Translations under genes and position numbers: made by a program
Notes under the pieces: model-generated
Told to the model about the DNA's origin: nothing
What the model saw: only the letters and a program-made list of their open reading frames with translations
The model's database searches: none
Origin: an uncultured Lachnospiraceae bacterium
Lineage (GTDB): Bacteria > Bacillota > Clostridia > Lachnospirales > Lachnospiraceae
Assembly (NCBI GenBank): GCA_910580005.1
Contig: CAJTXH010000030.1
Location: 1 to 25,575 of the forward strand
Direction: 5' to 3'
Length of the DNA: 25,575 nucleotides
Shown: piece by piece, positions 1-7,397 of the stretch
Layout: every line of letters starts with the position of its first letter
How positions within the stretch are numbered: position 1 is the first letter of the stretch

Positions 1-252
1 AAGTACCCCGAATTAAAGGAGCGTATGCAGAGCCTTTTACAGAATGGCGAGAAGATAACGCCGAAACAGTGGAAAGCCGAGATACAGTCTTTGCAGTCTG
101 AATATGACAGTATCGGCAAAGAGCAGACCAAGACCGCCACAGAATTAGCGTATGCCGAGGTAATCAGCTATAACAGGAAGAACCTTGAGAGGGAGCTTCA
201 GAACGAGAGCCGACAGCAAGGTAGGACTAAGCGGAGGGAGGAAGAATTGTAG
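1..252 (+). CDS. Relaxase/mobilization protein, C-terminal fragment (5' truncated by window edge)
   Basis: The reading frame is open from the first base and ends in TAG at 250-252, so the gene enters from the left. The visible 83 residues begin KYPELKERMQ and are highly charged and probably helical, ending in a basic/acidic tail (TKRREEEL). I recognise this as the usual C-terminal tail of relaxases carried by Firmicutes integrative and conjugative elements. The nicking domain of such proteins is N-terminal and lies outside the window, so activity cannot be judged. The internal ATG at 25 is not a start: the frame continues upstream and no ribosome binding site precedes it. It implies that the left part of the window belongs to a conjugative or mobilizable element. 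The family call rests on remembered similarity of the tail. Confidence 0.7.
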   Translation, partial: KYPELKERMQSLLQNGEKITPKQWKAEIQSLQSEYDSIGKEQTKTATELAYAEVISYNRKNLERELQNESRQQGRTKRREEEL

Positions 253-344
253 GTATGCAACTAATAATTGCTTTTTTTCGCTTATCAAATTCTTTTATCT
301 TGTTTTCATATGCCTTATAATAGCGATAAAGGAGAGTGATTTTT

Positions 345-824
345 ATGAACATGGATATTACATCAAGATATTTACAATTCCTGCGTAAAAGCCATAATTA
401 CACACAAGAGGATTTGGCAAAAAAATTAGACATATCAAGGCAGGCAGTTTCAAAATGGGAAACAGGAACGACTATTCCCGATTTAGAGGTTTTGCTGAAA
501 ATCTCCAAGCTATATAATGTTACAATAAACGATATATTAGAGCCAAATATACAGCCACAGCGGATAACAGATTTTGAACAAATATCTACAATTCCCGAAA
601 AGGAATTAAGAGAACTGTTGAAACTGTTTGACATTGGCATACTTATTACCGCCTTAATGGGAGCATCACCCGAAACAAACAGTTTGTGTGAACAGCTTTT
701 TCCAGACGTAGATTTTGAAATGATAAGAAATAACGTTGGCAGGGTAAGGATTGAAACCGTTGAGGAAATGCAGAACCAGATTATGGCTATAGTAAATTTG
801 CAGTCGCTTGAGAGGAAAATATAG
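345..824 (+). CDS. XRE-family helix-turn-helix transcriptional regulator
   Basis: This 159-residue protein has an N-terminal Cro/C1-type helix-turn-helix at about residues 8-62 (LRKSHNYTQEDLAKKLDISR, then QAVSKWETGTTIPDLEVLLK), which is the canonical XRE pattern including the recognition helix ISRQAVSKWE. The remaining ~90 residues have no domain I recognise and probably serve in dimerisation or sensing. I place the start at ATG 345 because GGAGAG at 331-336 is correctly spaced from it; an in-frame GTG at 336 overlaps that site. A TATAAT at 316-321 could be its -10, but no good -35 precedes it. Such genes are common regulators on integrative elements. The target is unknown; a perfect 18-bp palindrome at 832-849, just past the stop, is one candidate operator (inference). 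Confidence 0.9.
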   Translation: MNMDITSRYLQFLRKSHNYTQEDLAKKLDISRQAVSKWETGTTIPDLEVLLKISKLYNVTINDILEPNIQPQRITDFEQISTIPEKELRELLKLFDIGILITALMGASPETNSLCEQLFPDVDFEMIRNNVGRVRIETVEEMQNQIMAIVNLQSLERKI

Positions 825-831
825 TATACAG

Positions 832-849
832 AAAATTCATATGAATTTT
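832..849. promoter_or_regulatory. Perfect 18-bp palindrome upstream of the Rpn-like gene promoter
   Basis: AAAATTCATATGAATTTT is a perfect palindrome ending one base before the -35 hexamer at 851. It lies between the XRE regulator stop and the next promoter. A palindrome of this length beside a -35 is a typical operator arrangement, and the neighbouring regulator is the obvious candidate to bind it. It could instead be a weak terminator for the regulator, but its stem is AT-only and no long T-run follows. Confidence 0.45.
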
Positions 850-850
850 A

Positions 851-879
851 TTGTAAATGAGAGCAGTCTTTTGTATAAT
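851..879 (+). promoter_or_regulatory. SigA-type promoter for the Rpn-like nuclease gene
   Basis: TTGTAA (851-856) and TATAAT (874-879) are separated by exactly 17 bases. The start codon is at 946, leaving a leader of roughly 60 bases. That leader contains a possible hairpin, GGCAGGAGA (888-896) with TCTTCTGCC (910-918), with one G-T pair. Confidence 0.7.
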
Positions 880-945
880 TAGATAAAGGCAGGAGAAACC
901 TATATCCTATCTTCTGCCCTGTTTCTAGGGAATTGAGGTGATAAG

Positions 946-1815
946 GTGCAGGACGAAACAACACAGGCAACAGATATACAGGAAATAAGGGCAAAGCGTA
1001 CAGTGAAAAACAGTGTATTTTTAGACCTTTTCAAAGATAAAAAATATTTACTTGCATTGTATAAGGTATTACACCCAGAGGACACCGAGGCAACGGAAAA
1101 TTCACTAACAGACGTGACGATAGAAAATGTATTGACTGATAATCTGTATAATGATTTAGGTTTTATTGCCAACAATAAACTGATGATACTTATTGAAGCT
1201 CAATCTACATGGACATTGAATATTCTGATTAGAATACTGCTGTATCTTGCGGAGAGTTATCATAAGTATTTTGAGCAGAACGGACAAAACTTATACGGAA
1301 GCAGGAAAGTCAAAATGCCAAAGCCTGAACTTTATGTGATTTTTACAGGCAATAAAGGCAGGAAACCCGATACCATATCTTTATCCAAAGAATTTTTTAA
1401 TGGTGAGGATATTGATATTGAGGTAAAAGCAAAAGTTATTTATGAAAGTGATACTGGGGACATCATCAACCAGTACATTATTTTTTGTAAAGTCCTTGAC
1501 GAGCAGAGAGAAAAATATGGAATGACGGAGCAGGCTATCAAGGAAACAATCAGAATATGCAAAGACAGGAACGTGTTAAAAGAGTATTTGGAGAGCAAAG
1601 AGACGGAGGTTGTGACGATAATGATGAGTTTATTTGATGATGAAAAGATTATGAGAAATTATGGCAAAAGCGAAAGGCATGAAGAAGCGTGGGAAACGGC
1701 AGAGAGGTTGATAAAAAAAGGAAAGATGTCGCTTGAGGATATTGCGGATTGTGTTCCAACATTATCATTTGACGAATTAAAAGAAATCGAAGAAAAGGTT
1801 ATGCAGCTGGCATAA
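946..1815 (+). CDS. Rpn-like PD-(D/E)XK nuclease / putative transposase family protein
   Basis: This 289-residue protein has the signature of the recombination-promoting nuclease (Rpn) / PD-(D/E)XK transposase superfamily that is abundant in Lachnospiraceae. A conserved Asp lies in NDLGFIANN (about residue 67) and the ExQ element in LMILIEAQST (about residues 79-84), followed by a helical stretch (RILLYLAESYHKYF). The C-terminus is a charged helical segment, as in other members. The D and ExQ catalytic residues appear intact, so the protein could be active. The start is GTG 946, supported by GAGGTG at 935-940. It has its own promoter (851-879) and terminator (1855-1890), so it is a single-gene unit. 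Rpn proteins cut DNA and promote recombination in E. coli; in clostridia their role is mostly unknown. Confidence 0.8.
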   Translation: MQDETTQATDIQEIRAKRTVKNSVFLDLFKDKKYLLALYKVLHPEDTEATENSLTDVTIENVLTDNLYNDLGFIANNKLMILIEAQSTWTLNILIRILLYLAESYHKYFEQNGQNLYGSRKVKMPKPELYVIFTGNKGRKPDTISLSKEFFNGEDIDIEVKAKVIYESDTGDIINQYIIFCKVLDEQREKYGMTEQAIKETIRICKDRNVLKEYLESKETEVVTIMMSLFDDEKIMRNYGKSERHEEAWETAERLIKKGKMSLEDIADCVPTLSFDELKEIEEKVMQLA

Positions 1816-1854
1816 TCTATCATATCAATCAAAATAAAATATAATAACAGCGTT

Positions 1855-1890
1855 AGAGCATATAGAACCGAAAGCTATATGCTCTTTTTT
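1855..1890 (+). terminator. Rho-independent terminator after the Rpn-like gene
   Basis: AGAGCATATAG (1855-1865) pairs perfectly with CTATATGCTCT (1875-1885) over a 9-base loop and is followed by a run of T. Confidence 0.9.
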
Positions 1891-1908
1891 TGCCATTAAG
1901 GAGGAACA

Positions 1909-2078
1909 ATGGACGATAATATTCAAACCAATACCATAGGGCGGTTAATGCCCTGTTTGCAGAAGAAGATTGATAAGACAACATATTTAGCCGAGATACA
2001 CTTTTCTTATAAGAGTACCAAAGTGTAGAGGACAAACTAAAGTGTGTCATTCTCCATGACTTAAAGCATGGGAAATAG
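1909..2078 (+). pseudogene. TnpW-like transposon-encoded small protein, frameshifted
   Basis: A strong AAGGAGG (1898-1904) precedes ATG 1909. The frame reads MDDNIQTNTIGRLMPCLQ, then KIDKTTYLAEIHFSYKST, and stops at 2026-2028. Shifting frame near 2016 restores a plausible continuation, SVEDKLKCVILHDLKHGK, ending at 2076-2078. Together these resemble the ~60-residue TnpW-family proteins of Firmicutes transposons, with their TTY...VHFS core followed by an (E)DKI/LKR helix. I infer a single small indel in a once intact gene. The similarity is from memory of the family pattern and the exact indel point is uncertain. A functional truncated 39-residue product cannot be excluded, because the RBS and start are intact. 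Confidence 0.55.
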
Positions 2079-2141
2079 AGCAGATTGCGAGGAAATAACG
2101 AAAAATGATGAATAAATACTTGACAAGTTACAACAGGTGAT

Positions 2142-2273
2142 ATGACTGCGTATAATAATATAGTTATTTTTGGTAATTTTCTCTGTGAGATGATAGAAAA
2201 GTATGGGAAAGAAGTCATAGAAGAGATTGAAGAGAATAAGAAAAAACGGTCAACATATGAGGAAGACGAGTAA
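2142..2273 (+). CDS. Small charged hypothetical protein (43 residues), probably a gene remnant
   Basis: The ORF starts MTAYNNIVIFGNFLCEMIEK and ends in a Glu/Lys-rich tail, stopping just before the terminator at 2278. Only a weak AGGTGAT lies upstream, four bases from the ATG. Upstream in the same frame there is a TGA at 2121. The strongly charged C-terminus and the terminator directly after the stop suggest the end of a real gene rather than chance. It may be the 3' end of a broken accessory gene. No family is recognised. Confidence 0.35.
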   Translation: MTAYNNIVIFGNFLCEMIEKYGKEVIEEIEENKKKRSTYEEDE

Positions 2274-2277
2274 AGAT

Positions 2278-2321
2278 GAGCCGATAAGATGGATTATTTT
2301 GTCTTATCGGCTCAGATTTTT
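2278..2321 (+). terminator. Strong intrinsic terminator
   Basis: GAGCCGATAAGA (2278-2289) and TCTTATCGGCTC (2302-2313) form a perfect 12-bp stem with a 12-base loop, followed by AGATTTTT. It closes the accessory block just left of the insertion sequence. Confidence 0.85.
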
Positions 2322-2336
2322 CTTGCAAATTACAGG

Positions 2337-2359
2337 CAGGGCAACAGCATTTACTTTTT
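2337..2359. repeat. Left terminal inverted repeat of the ISAs1-family element
   Basis: This 23-base repeat, starting CAGGGCAACAGCATTTAC, is the exact reverse complement of 3478-3500. Confidence 0.9.
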
Positions 2360-3451
2360 AGGAAAAAAGAGGATGTCTAGTAAGGTATCTGAATTAAGAG
2401 CCGCTTTAAACATCAACTTTTTCTTGCTGATACGTCCGTATTGCGCTTGTGTTACAAGAGTAAGGGCAGTTTTTCGCAAAATATTGAAATTGAGCGGCGG
2501 ATTGTCTTTTCTTGCCTTTGATGCATCTTCCCCATAAATGACATCCAGACACCAGTAAAGCTGGTTTTCTATAGACCAGTGCTTTCTTACCGAATCTGCA
2601 AATTCATTTATATCTGTCAGGGAAGTGATAAAATACCTTGTATATTCACGGGTTTTATCGTTTTCTATTATGGCTGGCTTTTCCATCCCCAGTGCCTTTA
2701 ACCTACACCATTCCTTTCCCTGTTCCAGACATGAAATGTTTGTTAGCAACTTATATTCCCACTTCCCAATCCTTCCATGTCTTTTTTCATTTGTTTCTAA
2801 TACTGGCAGTTCTGAAGAAAAAGCATTAAAGTAATCGTCAGCATCTTTATATAAAGCAGGCTGGTTGTGTTTTAATCTAATAGTATAACCAGCATTATTG
2901 CCAGTTATTTTTTTACAATTTTTTTCTGGCAGCTCATGGCATCTGCCGTTACGATTGCCCCGTCCACATTAATAAGGTCAAGTAGTTTAGGGACTGCAGT
3001 AATTTCATTCGTCTTTTCTTCCGCATTAATTTTTCCTAATGTTATCTGGCTTTCGGCAACAAATGCACTGACAACATGGTACGCTTTACGCTGTCTATTT
3101 GCGCTCCCACGGATTGTTTTTCCGTATATTGCCACAACGGAACTCTGGTCACGTTCTGCTGATATCCAGTTTATCAGGCATGATGAAAGTCCAGACGGAT
3201 TTATTTTTTCAAATACACGTCTAAAGGTATCACTGTCAGGTATTTCATTTAGAAGTTCCAGAAAAGCCGCAAGGAATTCCTTAAGATTTTTTGCCAAATT
3301 CCTCCATACCGGCAAAATCTTCACCTCCACAAATTACAGTATACAGTCCAATGATTATGATATCTTCCAGTTTATGGCGTATATTACCATATCTTGTACG
3401 CCTTGGTTCTTTTATATTTTTTATTTCTTCTTTTAAGGATTCTATTCTCAT
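2351..3451 (-). pseudogene. ISAs1-family transposase, two frameshifts and a lost catalytic Asp
   Basis: The gene starts at the ATG complementary to 3449-3451 (MRIESLKEEIKNIKEPRRTR). It runs in three frames: 3451-3281, then about 3300-2905, then about 2920-2351. Joining them restores a continuous ISAs1-type transposase with the DDE_Tnp_1-associated N-terminus (FGKNLKEFLAAFLELLNEIP), the central TADAMSCQ motif and the C-terminal HWSIENQLYWCLDV motif. The first break is an extra A in an A6 run (about 3286-3291). The second is one A too few in an A7 run near 2907-2913. In addition, the normal first catalytic motif (I-D-G-K-T) reads IYGKT, the Asp codon having become TAC at 3126-3124. The second Asp and the Glu of the DDE triad are present. 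The enzyme should therefore be inactive. Confidence 0.9.
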
Positions 3452-3477
3452 AATTTATTATTTTACTATATTTTCAT

Positions 3478-3500
3478 AAAAAGTAAATGCTGTTGCCCTG
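3478..3500. repeat. Right terminal inverted repeat of the ISAs1-family element
   Basis: This 23-base repeat, ending AAATGCTGTTGCCCTG, is the exact reverse complement of 2337-2359. Confidence 0.9.
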
Positions 3501-3546
3501 TATGCAAAATGGCATTATAAAACTCATATTATTGATAAAAAACATG

Positions 3547-5385
3547 TCAAAAATCCTCAGATTTTATAGAAGGCTGGGCTGTTATTATTTCTTCTATCCA
3601 TTTGCCAAGATAATCTTCAATAACGGAAAATGGGGCAGCACCAGTTGACAGGAAGAATTTATGAAATTCTGCCAGTTTGAATTTGTCACCAAGTTTATTC
3701 TGGGCTTCTTTTTTAAGTTCTTCTATTTCAAGATATCCTAATGTATATTGAAGGTAATTAGCTGGTTCTGCTACTATTGAGTCAAATACTGTACGGCTCT
3801 GGCTTTTGCTGAAACCATAATCTGAAAGAAATTCTTGCAATTTCTTAAAATCCCACCCAAGGTAATTAACACCTACATCTGCTTTGCCATATACGCATAA
3901 TGTTGCTATTGTATTTTGTACCATTAATTTTGCAACATCTTTATCTATGCCAGCAATGCTATAACTATACAGTTCCGCATATGTTGCCCATCCCTCTGAA
4001 TAGCCTCCGCTGTTAATTACACTTCTTACAGGTGCAGGGTTTAGTGACTGGAAATAGCAGTTCTGGTATAAATGTCCTGGATAGCTTTCATGTGCTATTG
4101 TTGGAAATGCTTCGCTTAAATCATAGCTTTCATTTTTATTGAGATATACTACATTTTCTTTGTATGCGTCAAGTGCTGGTGTAAGATAAAATGCAGGGCT
4201 TAAACTTTCTTCAAGTGATTTGTCAACATATTTAACTTCACATGTAATATCATCACCAAGTGCTGGGAAATCTTTTTTGATTGCGTCTTTTAAATATTCT
4301 ATTGCTTTTTCAGGTTCTTTATATGGATATTCAAATTCCTGTGCCTTATAATATACATCTGGTGAAACAGTCATTATTTTTGCCATTTCCTGCTGTGTAC
4401 CTGATAAAGCGTTACTAAGCATCCTGTCAATTTCTGTAATGTTTCTGTATGAACCTGTTTTTGCTTTTACAAGATACTCATAGTATTCTTTTCCTTTTTC
4501 AAAACCACATAGTCCATTGTCATTTTCACCTGTTCCTTTAAGTTTTACAAGTGCATTAATAAGGTTTTTATACGCAGGTATTACACATTCTTTAACTGCT
4601 TTTGTGCTACTGTTTATATAAGAAGTAATTTCTTCCTCTGTTAATCCTTCAAATTTTTTGATTTTATTGTTAAATACTGTTATAAGGTAATTTTCATCAT
4701 TGGTTTCTGCAAATTCGTTACACTGGTCAATAATTGCCTGTGCTGTTGTATCACTCATAAACAGCCCTTTAGATGATTTTTCTTTTTCAAATTCAATTAT
4801 GCTGTCAAAATATGATGGTACAAGCCGCAGAAGTTCAATATATGTATCAATATCGTCTTTTTCATAGAAATTAAATTCAGCAAGAAGTACAGGAAGCTGT
4901 GCCTGTATGCCTGTAACTGGGCCAAGGTTTTCAGAGTATTCAAGTACATCAGAGGCTTGCAGGTTCTGTTTAAGCATATTATAAATTATATCATAGATAA
5001 GCTGCTGTTCACTTGTAAGATTGTCATAATTAAAGGTTTCCATTGAAGCAAGACGGTTCTCAGATACAAAAAGGCTGTCCTTCATGCCCTGGATGCTAGC
5101 TTCGCCAAGTGTTGGAGAAATACCTGCAAGGCCATACTGTTGTTTATTCTTTACTGAATAGTTTAAAGTAATGCTATCATCTGAAACTTCTTCAATAAAA
5201 ATAGTATTAATAAATTCGTCAAAATCTTTCTGGGTTTCTTCTGGAGAACGTTTGTCACTAGATTGTTTTATGGTGGGTAAAGAATGGAATAACGCAAATT
5301 TTTCCTGGTTAAAAATAAATATGCCCAGAAATATTACACATAATAAAACAATAATAACCCTGGCTTTCCTGCTAAAATTATTCAT
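3547..5385 (-). CDS. DUF885 family membrane-anchored metallopeptidase-like protein
   Basis: The 612-residue product has one N-terminal hydrophobic segment (VIIVLLCVIFLGIFIF, about residues 11-26), either a signal peptide or a membrane anchor, so most of it should lie outside the cell. It belongs to the DUF885 family of presumed zinc peptidases. The metal-binding signature HESYPGH is at 432-438 and the downstream EGWATYAE segment (Glu464 and Glu471) offers further ligands. Length fits the family (about 550-620). I start it at ATG 5385 because GGAG precedes it at about 8 bases; the longer frame from 5436 lacks a good site. No lipobox cysteine is present. It is monocistronic, with its 5' end facing the terminator at 5473-5495. 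The substrate is unknown; these proteins resemble carboxypeptidases with long helical N-terminal regions. Confidence 0.88.
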   Translation of the reverse strand: MNNFSRKARVIIVLLCVIFLGIFIFNQEKFALFHSLPTIKQSSDKRSPEETQKDFDEFINTIFIEEVSDDSITLNYSVKNKQQYGLAGISPTLGEASIQGMKDSLFVSENRLASMETFNYDNLTSEQQLIYDIIYNMLKQNLQASDVLEYSENLGPVTGIQAQLPVLLAEFNFYEKDDIDTYIELLRLVPSYFDSIIEFEKEKSSKGLFMSDTTAQAIIDQCNEFAETNDENYLITVFNNKIKKFEGLTEEEITSYINSSTKAVKECVIPAYKNLINALVKLKGTGENDNGLCGFEKGKEYYEYLVKAKTGSYRNITEIDRMLSNALSGTQQEMAKIMTVSPDVYYKAQEFEYPYKEPEKAIEYLKDAIKKDFPALGDDITCEVKYVDKSLEESLSPAFYLTPALDAYKENVVYLNKNESYDLSEAFPTIAHESYPGHLYQNCYFQSLNPAPVRSVINSGGYSEGWATYAELYSYSIAGIDKDVAKLMVQNTIATLCVYGKADVGVNYLGWDFKKLQEFLSDYGFSKSQSRTVFDSIVAEPANYLQYTLGYLEIEELKKEAQNKLGDKFKLAEFHKFFLSTGAAPFSVIEDYLGKWIEEIITAQPSIKSEDF

Positions 5386-5472
5386 AAATAATCTCCAAAA
5401 TATAATTAATATACTGTTTTTATAATATGTCTGCATATTACAATACAGTACATTAAGTTTTAAGAAATATGT

Positions 5473-5495
5473 AAAAGCCTGGCAGCCAGGCTTTT
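5473..5495. terminator. Terminator of the Ig-like repeat gene, symmetrical
   Basis: AAAAGCCTGG (5473-5482) pairs with CCAGGCTTTT (5486-5495) over a 3-base CAG loop. A-rich and T-rich arms allow function on both strands. On the minus strand it closes the gene ending at 5535 and separates it from the DUF885 gene. Confidence 0.8.
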
Positions 5496-5534
5496 ATATA
5501 TTTCTTGTCTTTATTTATATATTTATGCTTTATA

Positions 5535-6680
5535 TTAACTATATATACTTACTGTTTCACAACTATATTCGCCATTCATATTTATTTTCATAATAAATTT
5601 ATCTCTGTCATAACCACCATATTTATTCATAGAGCTGTAATCAACAGTTATGCTACGCCCATCATGTATAATATTATTAACAGAAAGTGAAGCAGGATAG
5701 CGGAGAGTGTCTTTTAATGAGTTCATTGCAATTTCTTTCATTAATTCATAATTTGTAACTCTTATATTTATTTTGTATTTTTTGCCATTAAGGCTGGTAT
5801 TAATAGATGTTTTGCCACATTTTAAGGGTTTTATATCACCATCTTTTGAAACCTGGAGGTTTTCAGGGTCAGAAACAGTCCAGACCGCATCTTTATAGTT
5901 TTTAATATGTTTAATATATTTATCAAGGTTGAGTGTTTCATCATCATTTACATAAATATGCCGTTTTTTAATATTCATTGTATATGAAGCAGTATTGCCG
6001 TTTTTTGCTTTTACTGTAATAAGTGACTTGCCGAGTGCAAGGATTTTAAGGCTGCCATCTTCATTTACCTTAACTACTTTTTTATTGCCAGATTTTACAT
6101 TTACCTTAACCTGTGCAGTACATGAATACCAGTCTGTACATTTATCACCTACAAGCCTGTTTTTTAATTCCTCTTTATCAATGGATACTTTAGGTTGTAT
6201 AACTTCAAGGTTACATGAAGCAACATTTCCGTCATATATAACAGAGATAACTGTTTTGCCAGTGCCTTTTATAAATACTGTCCCATACTTAACCGTGGCT
6301 ACTGACTCATCGCTTGAGCGCCATTCTGCTTTACCGGGGTCAATAGTTACGGCACTTGCATCAAATGCCTCAAAGTCATCCAGATACTGGCAAGAGCCAT
6401 ATATTATTTTGCGGTTGGAGTAATTTAATGAAAGTTCTACGCTTTGGTTTTCTTCAAGGTCATCAAAACCAGAAACAGAACTCCCTGTTGTGGGATGGTT
6501 TATACTAGTTTTATCTGCAGAAGTAATTGTTTTGGAAGTATCTGCTGCCTGCAGGGCATTTGTAGCAGGTATGAACAAACTTGTACATATTGAAAAAAAT
6601 GTAACTGCTGTAGCAAATTTTAATATATTTTTATTTGTTTTTTTACTTTTGTTTTTGTTAAAATTTATATTTTTTACCAT
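5535..6680 (-). CDS. Secreted protein with bacterial Ig-like (BIG2-type) repeats
   Basis: This 381-residue protein has a signal peptide: basic NKNKSKKTNKN, then hydrophobic FATAVTFFSICTSLFIPATN, with cleavage likely after ALQA. Three Ig-like modules follow. The first two show the BIG2 pattern: DESVATVKYGTVFIKGTGKT at about residues 125-145, and KVVKVNEDGSLKILALGKSL in the second. The third is more divergent (WTVSDPENLQVSKDGDIKP). The last ~70 residues form a separate C-terminal domain that I do not recognise. No sortase LPXTG motif or transmembrane anchor is present, so it is either released or held by protein contacts. The start is ATG 6680, preceded by AAGGAG at a 10-base spacing; the frame opens further upstream without support. 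A SigA promoter lies at 6734-6762. The likely role is at the cell surface, in binding or adhesion (inference). Confidence 0.85.
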   Translation of the reverse strand: MVKNINFNKNKSKKTNKNILKFATAVTFFSICTSLFIPATNALQAADTSKTITSADKTSINHPTTGSSVSGFDDLEENQSVELSLNYSNRKIIYGSCQYLDDFEAFDASAVTIDPGKAEWRSSDESVATVKYGTVFIKGTGKTVISVIYDGNVASCNLEVIQPKVSIDKEELKNRLVGDKCTDWYSCTAQVKVNVKSGNKKVVKVNEDGSLKILALGKSLITVKAKNGNTASYTMNIKKRHIYVNDDETLNLDKYIKHIKNYKDAVWTVSDPENLQVSKDGDIKPLKCGKTSINTSLNGKKYKINIRVTNYELMKEIAMNSLKDTLRYPASLSVNNIIHDGRSITVDYSSMNKYGGYDRDKFIMKINMNGEYSCETVSIYS

Positions 6681-6733
6681 AATATATGCACTCCTTTTAC
6701 TGGTTTTTATAAAAAGCATTACTACTATATTAC

Positions 6734-6762
6734 AGTATATCTAAATTTTTTCTTATCTGCAA
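6734..6762 (-). promoter_or_regulatory. SigA-type promoter for the Ig-like repeat gene
   Basis: On the minus strand TTGCAG (6762-6757) and TATACT (6739-6734) are exactly 17 bases apart. The start codon is about 55 bases downstream. Confidence 0.65.
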
Positions 6763-6817
6763 TAGGAGTTTTATTAAGAAAAGTTTAAAATATGCGTTTT
6801 TTACAGAACATGTATTT

Positions 6818-6858
6818 ATGCTTTAAAGGCTTATATTATAAGGCTTTAAAGCATTTTT
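6818..6858 (+). terminator. Terminator-like hairpin in the decayed region
   Basis: ATGCTTTAAAG (6818-6828) pairs with CTTTAAAGCAT (6844-6854). An inner CTTAT/ATAAG stem follows a single G-G mismatch. The T-run (6854-6858) is on the plus-strand side, but there is no plus-strand gene upstream, so its original partner has probably been lost. Confidence 0.5.
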
Positions 6859-6905
6859 AAAGATAGATAAAAAAGAGTAAAATTCATTACAGTTAGTGAC
6901 AAAGT

Positions 6906-7107
6906 TTATACCTGTATTTTATTTATTTCTGTACGCAGTTCGTCAATGGTCTTGTGTACTTATACAGATTTTTCGATGTCGTTTCCGGGGCTGTGTCCCA
7001 TAATCAGGTGCTTTGACAATTTATTTACTTTGTATTTGTCACATAACCAGGAAAATGTATGCTGGCAGTCATGCGGTGTGTATTTTTTACCAGATAATGT
7101 TTTGGTG
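6906..7107 (-). pseudogene. Tyrosine recombinase (phage-type integrase) C-terminal remnant
   Basis: On the minus strand the frame reads ...SGKKYTPHDCQHTFSWLC, then KHLIMGHSPGNDIEKSV, a stop codon, and HKTIDELRTEINKIQ. This is the C-terminal end of the integrase catalytic domain. The motif normally reads HDCRHT, and its second catalytic Arg is Gln here (CAG). The codon for the nucleophilic Tyr, expected in S-V-Y-x-H-K-T, is TAA. The LGH-type motif is kept as MGHS. A stop lies upstream in the same frame near 7110, and the N-terminal two thirds are missing. It is a scar of an old integrated element. Its upstream part overlaps the zinc-ribbon fragment. Confidence 0.85.
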
Positions 7108-7220
7108 ATGACATGCTGGCATTACCAAGTGAAAAGCTGACATGGCATCCGCAGTCAGGGCAGGCAGCATGCTTTGTCAGATACTACATGGTTACATTCA
7201 ATACAGTTTGGTAATGCCAT
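7108..7220 (-). pseudogene. Zinc-ribbon small protein fragment, frameshifted
   Basis: A GGGGATGG ribosome binding site precedes the ATG complementary to 7218-7220. The frame starts MALPNCIECNHVVSDKA, stops after 22 codons, and continues one frame over as ACPDCGCHVSFSLGNA. The CxxC...CPxCGC pattern is that of the short N-terminal zinc ribbons common in clostridial proteins. It then runs into the integrase remnant, so it is the start of a gene cut off by a past rearrangement and since damaged by an indel. Confidence 0.6.
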
Positions 7221-7269
7221 AAATACCATCCCCTTTAAATATTAAAAATAGTACTGTAATAAGATATTT

Positions 7270-7346
7270 TTTCTTTTGCATTCCAGTATTTGCGATGGCT
7301 TCTTCAACAGTTGCACCATCTGCCATGCAGCCAATTAGAGGGCAGT
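7270..7346 (-). pseudogene. HicB-like antitoxin fragment
   Basis: The minus strand encodes YCPLIGCMADGATVEEAI followed by ANTGMQK. This matches the core of HicB-type antitoxins, whose partial RNase H-like fold carries a P-x-L-x-G-C-x-A-D-G-x-T-x-E-E-A motif. An in-frame stop lies directly upstream and there is no start codon with a ribosome binding site, so only about 25 codons survive. No HicA toxin gene is visible nearby. The call rests on the motif alone. Confidence 0.5.
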
Positions 7347-7397
7347 ATTATTTTCTTGGTTTTCCTTAGTATCTATGTTTTTGCATTTGGTTCTTTT

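Larger units (their letters stand above)
2337..3500 (-). mobile_element. ISAs1-family insertion sequence, inactivated
   Basis: The element is 1164 bp and bounded by perfect 23-bp inverted repeats (2337-2359 and 3478-3500, outer bases CAGGGCAACAGC). It contains one minus-strand transposase gene of the ISAs1 (H-repeat associated) type that is broken by two frameshifts and lacks its first catalytic Asp. The transposase stop lies within the left repeat, as is usual for compact IS elements. The 10 bases outside each end (AAATTACAGG and TATGCAAAAT) do not match, so no target duplication is visible. This suggests decay or rearrangement after insertion, or that the true ends differ slightly from the repeat ends. 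Confidence 0.85.

Noticed and set aside
2905..2915. A_AAA_AAA heptamer in the IS transposase, a classic -1 programmed frameshift site
   Set aside because: A second, unrelated frameshift and a lost catalytic Asp in the same gene point to decay. ISAs1 elements normally have one uninterrupted frame.
2327..3510. Target-site duplication around the insertion sequence
   Set aside because: The 10 bases on each side (AAATTACAGG and TATGCAAAAT) do not match in direct orientation.
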